From contig QXEO01000434.1 in the NCBI GenBank assembly GCA_007115705.1, positions 1,454,448 through 1,518,447 on the forward strand: 64,000 bases of DNA. The letters run 5' to 3'. The notes below the pieces were generated by a model. That model was given only the letters and a program-made list of their open reading frames with translations. It had not been told where the DNA came from and ran no database searches. The stretch is from Dactylis glomerata. Lineage: Eukaryota; Streptophyta; Magnoliopsida; Poales; Poaceae. Positions 12,127-23,909 of this stretch are shown here, piece by piece (position 1 is the first letter of the stretch; every line of letters begins with the position of its first letter). The position numbers were made by a program, and so were the translations under genes.

Positions 12127-12754
12127 ACAAGCGCCATTCCGTCCAACTTCACACAGGCTGGGGGTGCCACACTCTCTAAATGTGTTGGACCATTCTCCTC
12201 TCCTCTTAGACTTCATACTGCCACTGTGCATGATGGTCTGATACACCTTGACTATAGTTTTGAGAATTGCTTTGCTAACATGAAGAAGACAATTATTTAT
12301 AGACTGGCTGTAAGCCCAGACTTCATTGCTTCACCAAATTTCACATGCCAGCTGCTGCACTTATATTTTCTTATGAGTGTACTTGTCATTGAGGAACTAA
12401 CATCTCTAGGTTCATTATGTCATCTCCAATGTATACAGCTTCAGGCTCTCAAAGGCCTGGCTTCATCTTAGCTGTGCAAATAACCACATGCTATTACACG
12501 AGTAAACTATATTTTACAGATTGGAAAGCCTTATTTTATGTATTATTTGTAGCTGGTGGAATGGAGCCGCGAGGTGATCCTCGTGTTATTCAATTTTTTT
12601 TATCATTATAGCTGGATCCAATAATAATGGTTGATTAGTCCTTTTACAGCTGCCTAACTTTGATGGTGCCGGGAATAGCTAATTACAAGTACACTGCAAA
12701 ATATGGATGCCACTAATTGATCGTTTATTAAATTAATAAAGACTTCCTGTTAAG
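12127..12754. other. Intergenic
   Basis: Short spurious reading frames only. No repeat boundaries or gene signals recognised. Confidence 0.4.
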
Positions 12755-12979
12755 TTCTGGGTAGCGTACAAGCAAGTGCTGACAAAATTCTGGTCAGGAC
12801 GTGATTAGCTTGTGGGTGATAGGTTAGTGGCATCGTTTGATCAATCGCGGTCAGGATCAGCATCCTGAGTGAACCTTGTGACGAACGATTTCCAACCGTT
12901 TGGACAGATCCATAAGTAAAGGCTGTTTCATCCAATTAGTGATTGTAATGTAGGTCTTCCATTCTTCACATTCTTCACG

Positions 12980-14255
12980 ATGTCTCTTGTTCTCAAAGTT
13001 TCTTCTATACATCTCTTTTGTTCCTTTGACATCCTTTCCTCCTCATTGTTGTGATCTACACCATTCGGATATGCTAAGTCGGTGTTGAAAGTGAACCGAA
13101 CAACAACGCTTGATGCTAGCCAGGCAAACCCAGAGCGGTATATATAAAGGCCAAAGCAGTATTCAGACAACTGAAAGTAGGTGGAGCATACATTTATTTG
13201 TCCTCACATGTATTCCCCTATAATTTATTCGTGTGTTGACCACAAAAATTAAACAACATATTTTACCACTAAATAATTTTCAGGATCTGGATTTGATTAC
13301 CCACCCTAAAATCAGAAAACAATGGTTGAATCATCTTTCACAATTAGTTTCCTTCTCTGCTCGCTTCATAGGTTGACTGCGAAACAGGCCAACCTTATCT
13401 ATCAGTGATCGTAGTTCATAAGGATTTTCATACATGTGGTTTTAGTCAATGCAAATATGATGCTTATGTTAATAACAATATTTAATCATATTTCATGTTT
13501 TTTCGTGATTCTTGTATGCTACTTTAGATCCAAAATGTTAGTCTTTATCTTTTCCGAGAGAAATATTTTGACTGTCTGTAAGAAAGGATTACTAGAGTTC
13601 AAAAAATTGTATTCAAATCACTAATTATCAATGAGTGCGTACATCAAAGTATCATCTCAAACAATGTTAGGTCTTAGTATTAGACTTACCTTTTGGGGAT
13701 CAAAAGAAATACAAATTACTCATTTTTTTAGATTTCTTCACGTACTTGTGATTTTTTATTTTTTTCTATTGTACCATGTTATTGAATATTTCCTTGGTAT
13801 TTCTGATTTTTTGATACATTTCCTGAATTCGTCGCAATTATGATAAGAAAAATACATAATTCGTCCCAAGAGAAAGGAAAGAGCGGCATGAGGCAATTAG
13901 AGATAGACAAAACTGACACAAAAATCACTCACGGTTGCAATTAGGATGAGGAATGGAGAGGTTAATTAGTAGGCCCAACAAATGTAACATTTCAGCACTG
14001 GTTTTAAATAATCAGAAGAAGAGGCACGAGGACTGAACACTATAGAGGAGGCTCAGGCATGGGCCCTTTGGACATTTTCCAGTATGTTGCAAAATCACGA
14101 CACCCACTAGTGGTAACGTGTGAAGATACGTCGATGAGTTGTGATTCTAGGCTCCATCGAAAAAGGATGCAAGAAATGTTTGACCACAGGAGTGCAATGC
14201 TCTAGGTCCTGCACATATCGCGATGATCCCACGACACACCACCTAATGTTCGGCA
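12980..14255 (+). pseudogene. Broken copy of the candidate cysteine-rich secreted peptide gene
   Basis: The first exon at 12980 encodes a signal-peptide-like start (MSLVLKVSSIHLFCSF) but reaches a stop at 13052-13054, and an extra base changes the donor region. The second-exon homologue follows the acceptor ..ATTCTAG at about 14153 and keeps GCKKCLTTGVQC and CSRSC. A TGA replaces a Cys codon of copy B near 14256. Confidence is limited because the intact copy is itself only a prediction. Confidence 0.3.
13931..14149. other. Copy A segment with no match in copy B
   Basis: The corresponding place in copy B (28821-29654) holds different sequence, including a Mutator-type element. No coding potential was recognised here. 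Confidence 0.4.
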
Positions 14256-14673
14256 TGTGAATAGGTGCAACCAAACACACTGAGCTACCTTTGAAGAGAA
14301 TGAGTACTAAGACAACGCCTTGGATATCTTCTGGTACGTTAATCTCCTTTTAGTCCTAGGTTTTCTTCACCACCGGGAGCCAATCTATTCTCGACGTATC
14401 CTATTCCCTCGGGCTCTTGCATATTTTTGGTGTCTCTCTCATCCTGTTTGTACGTAATCGCCCACCTTTTAGAGCTACTAGCACGTCAAGTAGAATAGCA
14501 TAACTTTGTATCTACTCTCGCGGACATGGTCTGGTATATATAGGAGAAAATATTTTAAAAAAAATTTGTAAGGAAAAAGCGTTGGTCATGAAAGTGGAAG
14601 TTAGTAGATGGTAGTCATTATTTATTTTGGAGGGGGCGGATGCCTTTAAATGGGTGATGACAATTAATATTAC

Positions 14674-14835
14674 TACTTCCTCCGTTTAGAAATATAAGAT
14701 GTTTTAGTTTCGTGAAGTGAATATACCTAGACATCTTTTAGTGTATAGGTTCACTCGAATCTATACACTAAGAGATGTCTGGATACACTGGCTTCACAAA
14801 GCTAAAACATCTTATATTTTTAAACGGGGGGAGTA
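14674..14835. mobile_element. Stowaway MITE
   Basis: TA-flanked element with long terminal inverted repeats: left CTTCCTCCGTTTAGAAATAT, right ending AAACGGGGGGAG. The whole element folds on itself (…aagatgttttag…ctaaaacatctt…). The duplicated copy B lacks it (empty site near 30175-30190), so it inserted in copy A after the duplication. A close relative sits at 57102-57263. Confidence 0.9.
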
Positions 14836-14962
14836 TTTTCTAAGTCTGGATTTGGTCTGTCAAGGAAGATGAGTACATAAACAAGAAAATAGGGGTGTTC
14901 AAATAAGAAGAACTATTGTTAAAAAAAATAAGAAGAACTATTAATGCTTCTCAATAACTTCA

Positions 14963-15222
14963 TAGTCCCTCCTCAAAATTTGTTGCATATATTTTATTGG
15001 TCAAGGTCAGGATTTGTAAAGTTGACCAAATATATATAAAAAAGTATCAACATTTACAATATCAAACCTATATGGTATAAGAACCATCATGAAATATATT
15101 TTCATGTCATATCCATTAGACATTGCAAGGATTAATATGTTTTTCTTTATACATCGTCAAACTCTACAAAGTTTGATTTCAATGAAAAATTGCATGCAAC
15201 ACATTTTAGGAAGGTGGGAGTA
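14963..15222. mobile_element. Stowaway-like MITE, present in both duplicates
   Basis: TA-flanked, ends TAGTCCCTCC and GGTGGGAGTA, with inverted repeats around ttgttgcatat/atgcaacaca. The same insertion is at 30272-30526 in copy B with the same flanks, so it predates the duplication. Confidence 0.85.
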
Positions 15223-15456
15223 GCAGTTAAAAAATTGCAGGTAGGTCATGTGACTAATCAAATTTTACGTGAAGGCATACATCTTCTTAACACACGAGCC
15301 TTTGAGCGGACACCTGAGCTTGCTCCCTCTCGCCGGCGAGGGCCCTCCTGTTCCTCCTAGCTTCAGGCCTAGCAACATACACTAACCTCCCGACAGGCTG
15401 CCCACCGTGAAGGAGAGCAGTGACGGCGCCCACCAGTCACCAGAGGGAGGGGATCA

Positions 15457-15767
15457 GGCTAGCCATAGTGCTAGTATCATAGCTAGTATCATGTAAATAA
15501 GGCCCATAAAAATATTGACATGGCAGCTAATTAATTAAGAGAGAGGGGATTAGAGTAGCATAGGTAGATACTGTATCATAGTGCACATTACAAAAATAAT
15601 TAATGTCAAGTAAATCTTGTACACAAATTTACATTGAAATATTACAAATCAATAAATATAATGAATTTATAATACTACTCTATGGTACCATGTACTATGA
15701 AGGTAGTATCATATATAAGTATCATATGCATGATACTAAGATATGATACTACCCACTATGACCAGCC
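15457..15767. mobile_element. MITE with ends GGCTAGCCATAGTG / CACTATGACCAGCC
   Basis: Inverted ends match at 12 of 14 positions. The AT-rich interior is full of 'agtatcat/atgatact' words that mirror each other, a known style of grass MITE. The target-site duplication is not clear. It is absent from copy B. Confidence 0.75.
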
Positions 15768-16005
15768 AGGACGGTTCCACACGTAGGTGAAGTTTCACCG
15801 TGGCTGTTGGGTTTCGTGCGACTCGAATACTTTTGGGCACGCTGGACTGGTGCTGTATATTTTGGGCGTGGGATTGAGCTTTTTTGGGCACATATAACTT
15901 TTTTTTGGCCGCGACCTGTTATTGTACATCCGCTCGTTTACCCACGCCTAAAAAAGGTTTTCTTTGAACGTTGTCTCATTTTACTGCATCTGTTGGAGAT
16001 GCTCT
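15768..16005. mobile_element. Fragment of a Harbinger/Tourist-like element
   Basis: The right edge reads gttggagatgctcTAA; its reverse complement TTA-GAGCATCTCCAAC matches the usual grass PIF/Harbinger end with a TTA/TAA target site. No matching left end is visible, so it is truncated. Confidence 0.45.
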
Positions 16006-16019
16006 AATATAAATTTAGC

Positions 16020-16308
16020 AGTCAGCATGAGCTAGGCTGACCATGGATACAACTTTCCATATCGCACCTTCAGCAGCATAGCCATTATCAAGATTATCTA
16101 ACCCGAAGATGCGCGGGACTGACCGGGCCGTAAGCGATGCCGCCCGGTGTCATCTGAGTGGATTGGGGAGCTCCTTCTGCCGCGAATCTCAAGCTTTATA
16201 GTAAGTTCATCAGTTTCTATACGAGCAGCAGCGTTGTAAGCCAGAGCTAAGATGGTCAGGGGTCCTCAAGGATCATCATTTCCCGAATCTGAGGCATTTG
16301 TTGTGTTT
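16020..16308 (-). pseudogene. 3' remnant of a duplicated ABHD17-like gene
   Basis: On the minus strand the last ten codons plus TGA (16276-16308, ending NKCLRFGK) match the intact gene at 34595-34627 with one residue change, and the 3' flank matches down to about 34320. The homology stops at 16308, where a LINE begins. The remaining exons are not in the window beyond the LINE, so the copy lost its 5' part when or before the LINE arrived. Confidence 0.75.
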
Positions 16309-16778
16309 AACTGAAGGTTGAAAGTTTTTGCGCCACTCGATGGAACGAAAACACGTCTTAAAAGCAGTCGCGACGTGAACCCACACCAAGGTCCTCAATG
16401 CTGTCAAGCGGCTTCAGCCGTGGTTCGCCAAGCTCATGAACCGTGGAGGGCGGGCGGTCCTCGTCCAGATGACTCTTTCCGCTTTGATGTCCCGCCGAAG
16501 ATGTTGCAAGATTTCGTCAAGGTTTGTCGAACCTTTATGTGGAAAGGTAGGAGGGAGGTGAATGGCGGCCATTGTTTGGTCTCGTGTGGGAGGAGGTGAC
16601 CACCCCCAAGTGCTTTGGGGGGCTCGGCATCCCAAACCTTAATTTTCTCAACATTGCTCTCCGTTGTCGGTGGGCGTGGCCAGTGGACTGACCCCGCGAG
16701 GGCGTGGGCTGAGTTTGACCTACAACTTCCCCCATCTCTGTGGCTCTCTTTGAGGCGGCTTCGTTGGTGCGCCTAGGC

Positions 16779-16815
<37 letters not shown>

Positions 16816-17702
16816 AGATTCTGATGCGATCGGTGGCTGGATGGCGCTAAGGTGGGAGACATTGCCCCCAACCTGACTGCCAAGGTGGCGACGTGCACTG
16901 CCAAGGTGCGCACGGTCAAGGAGGGTCTCTCTGGTCTGTGGCTTCGAGACTGTGGGCCGGACCTAGGGGAAAAGGCACTTGCGGAATTCTTCATCCTTGC
17001 GGGTGTTCGCCTAGCCCCGGAGCACGAGGATGCTCTCCCGCGGAGTTGGTCTAGTGACAGGGCCTACTCTGCAAAGTCGGCGTACAACGCCTTCTTCGTG
17101 GGCTGCATGCGGACCTTCACCGCGTCGCAGGTGTGGCGCTCCCGAGCCTCCTATGGATGTAAGTTCTTTGCGTGGATTGTTTCAAAGGATCGTTGCTGGA
17201 CGGCTGATCAGCTTGAGCGCCGTGGCCTCCCTCGACCCTCGGCATGCCCGCTCTGCAACCAGGAGCTGGAGACGACTCAACAACTACTCTTGGGGTGTGT
17301 GGTAGCTCGTGAGGTTTGGGTGTGGGCCTTGAACTAGTGGGATAGGCTGGCTTGGCTTCCTGCAGCCAACATGGACCTACTGCAGTGGTGGGGCTCCAGG
17401 CCTTGTCCCAGAGCGACACAGCGGGGCCTGTGGACTGCCATTATCCTGATTTTTTAATGTATCTGGCGGCACCGCAACGGTGTGGTCTTCAATGGAGCTA
17501 GACCGGAGGTGGGGGCAATCGAAGCGAGAATCAGGGAGGATGACGCTTTTGGCTTTCCAGAGCCGGTGCCGTGGATGTCCGGAGAGTAGGATTTGTTGAA
17601 CTTGAGGAGCTGTCACCTCTTGTTGACAGCGATTTGTCAGTTTTTGGCGTTGTCTCTTCTATATAATTGATACACCCGGTCGGGTGTATTCTCGAAAGAA
17701 AA
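16309..17702 (+). mobile_element. 5'-truncated LINE (end of ORF2, zf-RVT domain)
   Basis: Frameshifted remains of the reverse-transcriptase tail (…WKGRREVNGGHC…, EEVTTPK…GGLGIPNLNFLNIALRCRW) lead into an open stretch at 16852-17337. That stretch carries the zf-RVT domain with its Cys/His signature (KSAYNAFF…CKFFAWIV…CPLCNQELETTQQLLLGC). The 3' end is an A-rich tail ending near 17702. A (GA)n tract at 16782-16814 has expanded inside the ORF. It is dead: stops, frameshifts and no 5' part. Confidence 0.85.
16782..16814. repeat. (AG)n microsatellite
   Basis: About 16 uninterrupted AG units inside the LINE coding remnant, likely polymorphic. Confidence 0.9.
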
Positions 17703-18265
17703 TATCTGGTAGCTGCTGTTGCTAGCGTTTCAGATGATCATGTTCATGTCCACAGAAATACAACAAACGACAAAAATGTTCTAAGACGAATCCTCCCTTG
17801 TTACCAAACATACTTCTGAAGAGATCGGGATATCAGAAGCCCAATGGGTAACGGTGATCCATATAAACCAAACCATGTCCACTCCAAAATAATGAAGCTA
17901 TAAACTCGATTATGTCCAAAACCTGAACTCATACACCATTTCGATAAGTCAGTGAACACTAAACTAGAACAAACAAAGCACCACATGTAGTCATTAATTG
18001 GTCAAAGATGTCTCTACTCCGTAAATCTTTGTTACATATACTAATATGTTCTTCCGTAACGAAATTCAAGTAAATGATCCAGATATATGCACTCTACATT
18101 TGAAGGTGAGTAGAACTGGGTACAACAAATGCAAAAAGGGCTATATCAGGAAGGCTGTTGCAGCCCCCCTATCCGATTATATGTTACATTGGCATTTCAT
18201 ATGTATAATATTTCACAATATATTGTAAGTAGTTGCTAGCCTGATAAGTAGAGTTTTTATCTAAT
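17703..18265. other. Intergenic, downstream of the NPC gene
   Basis: AT-rich sequence, including the presumed 3'UTR of the minus-strand phospholipase gene next to 18266. No repeats or other genes recognised. Confidence 0.4.
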
Positions 18266-20044
18266 TTAAGGACTGGCGGTGCTACTCTTGCTTGTCAAAG
18301 AGGGTCTCATGGTGACAATCGCAGACTCATTTGCGCCCAATCGCCTGGCCTGCTTGCTTGCCTGCAGAAAACTCGTGATGGCTCGTCGCACATACGCGTC
18401 GGCCTGCTTCACGGTCATCTTCTTCTGGCTCTCCTGGGCGAAGCTTGTAAGCATGTAGTCTCCGTTCAAGAAGCTCGCTAGCTCGACGAGTTCGCGCTGG
18501 AAATCAGAGAGCAGGCCGTGTTCTTTCGCCAGGCGTTTTCTCACAAATGGAACTTCTGGTAATGTCTCTGTAATAGCAGCAGAGTTTCAGAAAAAATTCT
18601 TCAGAAACTCAGAGTTTCAGAACGTAACAATCCTCAAATTCAGACTGCAAGATTCAATTTAAGTAGAGACAGAGCATCCAAATTAAGTGGAGAAGTGTGA
18701 GTATGGGTATGCTAGAAACTGAAGATTTTGTTCATGTCAGAGTTGAGAGATGGTGAAACCTGGGCAGTCTGTTCTTGGTTCGTCGAGCTGGGTGAAGATG
18801 TGCTCGAACGTGCCAGCCCATTCGTCTCTTTTGGTGAGGAAGCCCGATCTGAGGTTGAAGATCTTCTTGATGGTGGCCGGGATGGAGGAGTGCTCGTATT
18901 CGGACGTCGGCGTCGGCCCGTTCGGCGGTCGGCCTACCACCGTCCCCTTCTTGATCCACGGCGAGATCATCAGCGTGGGCACCCTGACGCCGAGGCGGTC
19001 GAACTTGAAGAAGAAGGGCACTGGCCCCCTGAGGCCGTCGGGGCTGGGCACGCCGGCGACGGGGGTGGCGACGTGGTCGTAGAAGCCGCCGTGCTCGTCG
19101 TAGGTGACGAGGAGGAGCGTGGTGTTCCACTGCGGGCTGGCGCGCAGAGTCTCGTAGACGTCCTTGACGAGGCGCTGGCCGTTGGCGACGTCGTGGGCCG
19201 GGTGGTCGTCGTCGGCGGGTGTGCCGGTGAGGTCGAAGTAGCGGGGCTCGATGACGGAGAGCGGCGGGAGGATGCCCCTGCGCGCGTGGGATCTGAAGGT
19301 GGGGTCGTAGAGGTGGAGCCTCGTGGCGGCGTTGCGGACGGTGCGGAGGCGGCGGTAGAAGAGGACGGTGGGGATGGTCTTGAAGTAGACGGCGAAGGGG
19401 AGGGCGTCGGCGTCGAGGGAGTCGAAGATGGTGCGCTGCGGGTAGCCGGCGAGGAGGCTGAGCTTGTCGTGCGCGACGGCGCCGTGGGAGGTGGCGGAGT
19501 AGAGGAAGAGGCGGTTGGGCTGGGTGGGGCCCGGGAGGGAGGAGAACCAGCGGTCGAAGACGGCGAAGTCGGCGGCGAGCGCGGAGAAGGCGGGCAGGAG
19601 GGACGGGGTGAAGCCGCGCATGACGGCGGAGGAGAGCAGGGTGTTGACGGAGAGCGCGGAGCGGACGAAGCCCGACATGGTGGGGAGTTCGGCCCCCGCT
19701 CCTGCGGTGCCGTTGGGGCGGGAGCCGAAGACCTGGTCGAGGACGTCCTCGAAGGAGTGGCCGGGGTCGTCGGGGACGACGAGGGGCGCGTCGGCGGAGA
19801 CGCAGACCGGCGGGTGGGATGAGTTGGTGGGGTCGACGTTGCACTCGGCGCCGGTGAGGCCGTCGATGGGGAGGCCGAGCAGGCGGCGCATCCAGCCGAG
19901 CATGTGGTCGAAGGAGCGGTTCTCGAGTGCCAGAACCACCACGTTCTTGATCGGACTTTCAGAGGTAGAGGCGGAGACATCGGTCGTGGCTAGGGCGAGC
20001 AGGAGCAGCAGCAGCAGCGCCCGCATTCCCATCGGCGGCGCCAT
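18266..20044 (-). CDS. Non-specific phospholipase C (NPC family), secreted or luminal, 2 exons, 528 aa
   Basis: Exons (minus): 20044-18760 and 18567-18266; 1587 nt, phase 1 across a 192-bp GT..AG intron. Residues 8-25 are a Leu-rich signal peptide. The phosphoesterase domain starts at NVVVLALENRSFDHMLGW (residues 34-51), with the invariant E-N-R-S-F-D-H. Other family motifs are GPTQPNR, TYDEHGGFYDHV and SEYEHSSIPATIKKIF, all complete. Family knowledge: plant NPCs hydrolyse common phospholipids such as phosphatidylcholine to diacylglycerol plus the phosphorylated head group; several act in phosphate starvation and root growth. Length and the signal peptide fit the NPC1/NPC2 branch. Exon 1 is very GC-rich, so long mirror reading frames exist on the other strand (18728-19822); they are shadows. 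Upstream DNA at 20262-20415 is shared with copy A of the duplication. Confidence 0.93.
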
Positions 20045-21946
20045 TGCCGTGGCGACTGGCGAGCGAGTGAACGGAGCGGAGGAAGAAGCGAGGAGGGAAA
20101 GTTGGGCTGGCTACGTTTTGGCGGTATCCGGCCCAGTTGATGAATATTGTAATCTGTCGGGCCCATCTATGCAAGTAAATCCAACGTACGAATCACGAGA
20201 GAAGGAAAGATGACGGCCCCAGCCCAGCAGCTCACTCACGAGAGGTCGGTTGGGGATGTCTGGTAGTGTACATGCACATACCGGCAAAATTAGCTAGTGG
20301 ATGATATTGATAGGCTAGTGGCATCGTCCATCAATCGCCATCCAGTATTCCAGTTCCATGTCCGGAAAGAATCTGACGAACCATTTCCAACATCTCCGAC
20401 AGATCCATATGCATTATGCATGTGGTTTTGTGGAGCACAGCTCTGAGCCTAGAGAGACAAGGTCGACGCACGATCCACGACGAATTCTTGTTTACGAAAA
20501 TAAAAATGGAATTGCTAATTCTCAGCTGAGAATTAAGTTAGTGCTGAGTCAAATCAAAACCAACGGGTAGGTAACTCACAGGCGATCATGAGGTGGCTGT
20601 AGCCCATCTAGGTTTTCGTTTCCCCAGTGATGTCATCGGTCTGCCCCGCCTGCGGTGGCCTTACGGCCTTGGCAGTGGCGGACCTAGAAGGTTCTAGAAG
20701 CATGGGTAAACGTGTTGAAGCCCCTATTTTCTCAAGGAAAATAATCGTACAACGTCAGAGAATACAAGGCATTGCGCGTCGGCAAGCTAGCCTAGCCGAC
20801 TGCCTGGGCTGAAGGGATGGTAGATCGACCCCTGGGCCTTGGAGGTCTGATGGACCATGGCCCCTTGTTGGTGAGAGGGATTTTGCTCTTTGTTTATGCC
20901 TTTTTCCAATATTTTCTTTGGGAGGGCTACATTTTAAAGTCAGAATAAGGTCCTTCCTGTTTTATCCTCACTCCAGTGGTGCGTTTAGCACCGACGGAGA
21001 ACGCGTGGAGTCATGTGCCCGACAGATTTCCTGGGTTCCGATCAGTTTTCGTGTTCATTGGTGTGGTTTCAGGTCAGTATCTTCCGATCTATGGTTATCA
21101 TCATTAGCGATGGTCACTGTTTTGGTGCGCCGGTCCTTTTGCGCCTTAGCACGACAACTGCCTGCCCATTTAGTACAGCAAACTCTACTATGAGAATCTT
21201 TGGCTGGCTCCAGTGATGGAGGAGCAAGGACAGCGACACGCCATCAGCTCGCGCTAGTGTCTGTAGTCGTTGTTAGGTGGTCTAAATATCTATTTGTAAT
21301 TACTTTTACTTTTGGTACTGTTTGTACTCATGGTGATGATTATTAGTAGATCGGCGTAATTTTTTAGAAAAAATCTAAAACCAACGATCTGCATCGCGAT
21401 TTATACATCCTGTGAGGGGGGAAGTGGAGTTGCAGCTGAGATTTTTAGCACCTGGAATTTTTGTCAGTTGCAAGTCAATTTGCAAGTGAGATTTTTAAAT
21501 CACAAGTGAATTGTAACTAAAAAAAGGTTCACACAGTATTTGTTTTTCATAACACAATGAAAAATTATTTATGTATTATAAAAATACGTGTGATATCACT
21601 TCACTAAAAATTAAGCTAATTTTTAGTCAACTGGGAATTAGCCGCACTTAAATAAACAGGAGAGGCAGGCTACTCCGAAGCATGAGTGGAACATGGGAAA
21701 CCAGCATCTCTCAAGAGGCAGGGAGCTCCATGGGCGAGCGGTGGTATCCACCAGACAGGATACGAAGGATAGAAGTTGGCAGCAGGAGATTTTTATTTAG
21801 AGAATTTTGTGATTTTTGGCATGCTCCCCAGTGAATGCTCTGATTAACCTAGCGATAAAAACGTTACTCTTCTCTGCTGAAATTTATACCCGCAATCTAT
21901 GAGTAAGATAACAATGCGGGAGCGTTTGAGAGGGTGCAGATGGCTC
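20045..21946. other. 5' flank of the NPC gene and intergenic DNA
   Basis: 20045-20260 should carry the NPC promoter (minus strand). 20262-20415 belongs to the duplicated segment. At 20677 there is one isolated cagtggcgga end like the hAT-type MITE at 31695. The rest has no recognisable gene. Confidence 0.4.
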
Positions 21947-22432
21947 GTGCACCGTAGGAAAACGTCTATAGGTAATACAGCTACCCGTAGCGCATCGTAT
22001 ATGTGGTGCGCTGCGGGTATTTACCCGCAGCGCATGTGTGTACATGCGCTGCGGGTATATCACATAACCGTAGTGCATCATATATAAAATGCGCTACGGG
22101 TATATGTAGGCCCGGATGGGGAGCTCTGCCCACACTTACCCGTAGCGCATGTGACCCGTAGCGCATGTGTATAGGTGCGCTACGGGTAAGATTATGAAAC
22201 GATAATTTTCGGGGGACATGTAATTTTCGGAGATATTTATCATGTATCGTGCTTATTTACTTTTTTCGGACATGTAATTTTCGAAGATATTTATCATGTA
22301 TCGTGCTTATTTACTTTTTAAAAAAATCATGCTTATTTACTTTAGAATATATTATAATGTAATAACATGTTAAAAAGTCATGTAAAAAATGAAATTTTTT
22401 TGGTGTATTTTTGAAACAAAACAAACAGGTAA

Positions 22433-23740
22433 TTTTTTTGAATTTCTTATGTCGATTTCAAAATGCGATGAAAACGGCCGGCGTGATCGCTCTTAGCTAT
22501 GCATGGAATATTACAAAAATAATAATGAATCTATGATAAAATAGCATATTTTGTAAGTAAAACTATTTTTTATAAAAAATTATGAGCAAACTATGAAGCA
22601 CATGTTGTTCAAAATTTGTCCGCTTCCTACTGAATTAGCAAAAAGTTATTAAAAATATTAAAAATACGTATAAAAGTTTTTTGGTTAAACCAATAGGTGA
22701 ATTATGCATAAAAATTAGTCTAGTAATTTTGAAGAATGAGTTGGTACAATTATAAAAGTGAATTTTGGTACATGCTTAGCAAAAAAACCCATTTTTTGCA
22801 CTCGGAAAATGGAAAATGACTTTTTTGTGCAACGAAAATGAAAAATCCCTACATCAACATTATTTGTTGTTCCAAGTCGAACGTGATTGCAGAATATTGG
22901 ATCATTTAAAGATACTATGCTATGATTGTGGCCACGACATTGGTCATTTGGCTTGAAAGTCATGAATCTTCGTATATGATAGCTCTTTCCTGATTTTTTT
23001 TTCAAAAAAATTGCAATATTCAATATTTATTATTTTCCTAGTAAATAGGTCACATGAAATGTCACAATGCGAATTTTTTATATTTTTTTTGAATTTCTTA
23101 TGCCGATTTCAAAATGCGATGAAAACGACCGGCGTAACCGTTCTTAGCTAGGGATGGAATATTATAAAAATATTAATGAATCTATGGTAAAATAACATAT
23201 TTTGTATCTAAAACTAAGTTTTGTAAAAAATTATGAGCAAACTATGAAGCACTTGTAGTTTAAAATTTGCCCGCTCTTACTAAATCGGCAAAAAGTTATC
23301 AAAAATATAAAAAATATGTATAAAAGGTTTCCGGTTAAACCAATAGGTGAATTGTGCGTACAAAGTAGTCTACTAATTTCTAAGAATGAGTTGGTACAAT
23401 AATAAAAGTGAATTTCGGTACATGCTTAAAAAAATCTATTTTTTGCAGTCACAAAATGGAAAATGAGTTTTTTGTGCAACAAAAATGAAAACTCCCTTTG
23501 ACAATATTGTTTTCTATTCCAAGTCTAACATTTTTACATAATATGTGGTCACCTAAACAAACTATGCCATGATTGTGGACATGGCATTGGTGAATTGTAC
23601 ATATGAAGTGATTTGCATATTGAGTTGGTGCACCAAACAAATTGAATTTTGGTACATGTTTCACAAAATAATCTATATTTTGCACACAAAAAATGTAAAA
23701 TGACTTTTTGTGCAAAAATATGAAAACTCCCTTCAGAAAA
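22433..23740. repeat. Diverged tandem repeats of about 650 bp inside the CACTA element
   Basis: A unit starting tgaatttcttatgtcgattt at 22438 recurs from 23090 with similar order and spacing throughout. A third partial copy starts near 23605 (gagttggtgcacc…). All are AT-rich and non-coding. Confidence 0.75.
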
Positions 23741-23878
23741 GTTGTTTGCTATTTTGATTTAATAAGACCAAAAATCCAAAAGGTCTTATCTAAATAAAAA
23801 ACAACAATAATATCACATGGGCCAAGACTATAAAGCAAGCCCACCGAAGCACAATTTCGTCGTGGCCCAAGCCACCTG

Positions 23879-23909
23879 TATAAAAGGAACGTACAAACCC
23901 TAACCCTAA
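23879..23909 (+). promoter_or_regulatory. Housekeeping-type promoter: TATA box and telo-box
   Basis: TATAAAAG at 23879-23886 is followed by AAACCCTAACCCTAA at 23895-23909 (a telo-box). Site II-like TGGGCC/GGCCCA motifs lie upstream at about 23818-23823 and 23863-23868. In plants this combination marks promoters of ribosomal-protein and other growth-related genes. Finding it inside a CACTA element suggests a captured host promoter. Confidence 0.55.

Larger units (their letters stand above)
12755..16308. repeat. Segmental duplication, copy A
   Basis: Blocks of this interval match the downstream region in the same order: 12755-12915 matches 20262-20415; 12940-13930 matches 27600-28820; 14150-15310 matches 29655-30614; 16020-16308 matches about 34320-34628. 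Matching blocks share both coding-like and TA-flanked MITE sequence (14963-15222 matches 30272-30526), so the copies are homologous, not convergent. Copy A ends inside the last exon of an ABHD17-type gene, where a LINE begins. Confidence 0.8.

Noticed and set aside
13140..13160. TATATATAAAGG box as promoter of the candidate peptide gene (also about 27817)
   Set aside because: It lies downstream of the proposed signal-peptide exon in both copies, so it cannot drive that exon; its role is undecided.
18728..19822. Long 364-codon plus-strand frame
   Set aside because: It is the mirror of the GC-rich first exon of the phospholipase gene; composition is repetitive Gly/Glu/Val/Asp and no domain is recognisable.
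18732..19980. Two further minus-strand frames of over 300 codons
   Set aside because: They overlap the phospholipase exon in other frames and are Arg/Pro- or Ser/Thr-only, typical of high-GC shadow frames.
21960..22195. CRISPR-like short repeats (acccgtagcgca)
   Set aside because: Repeats occur in both orientations with irregular spacing in a plant genome; they are subterminal repeats of a CACTA element.
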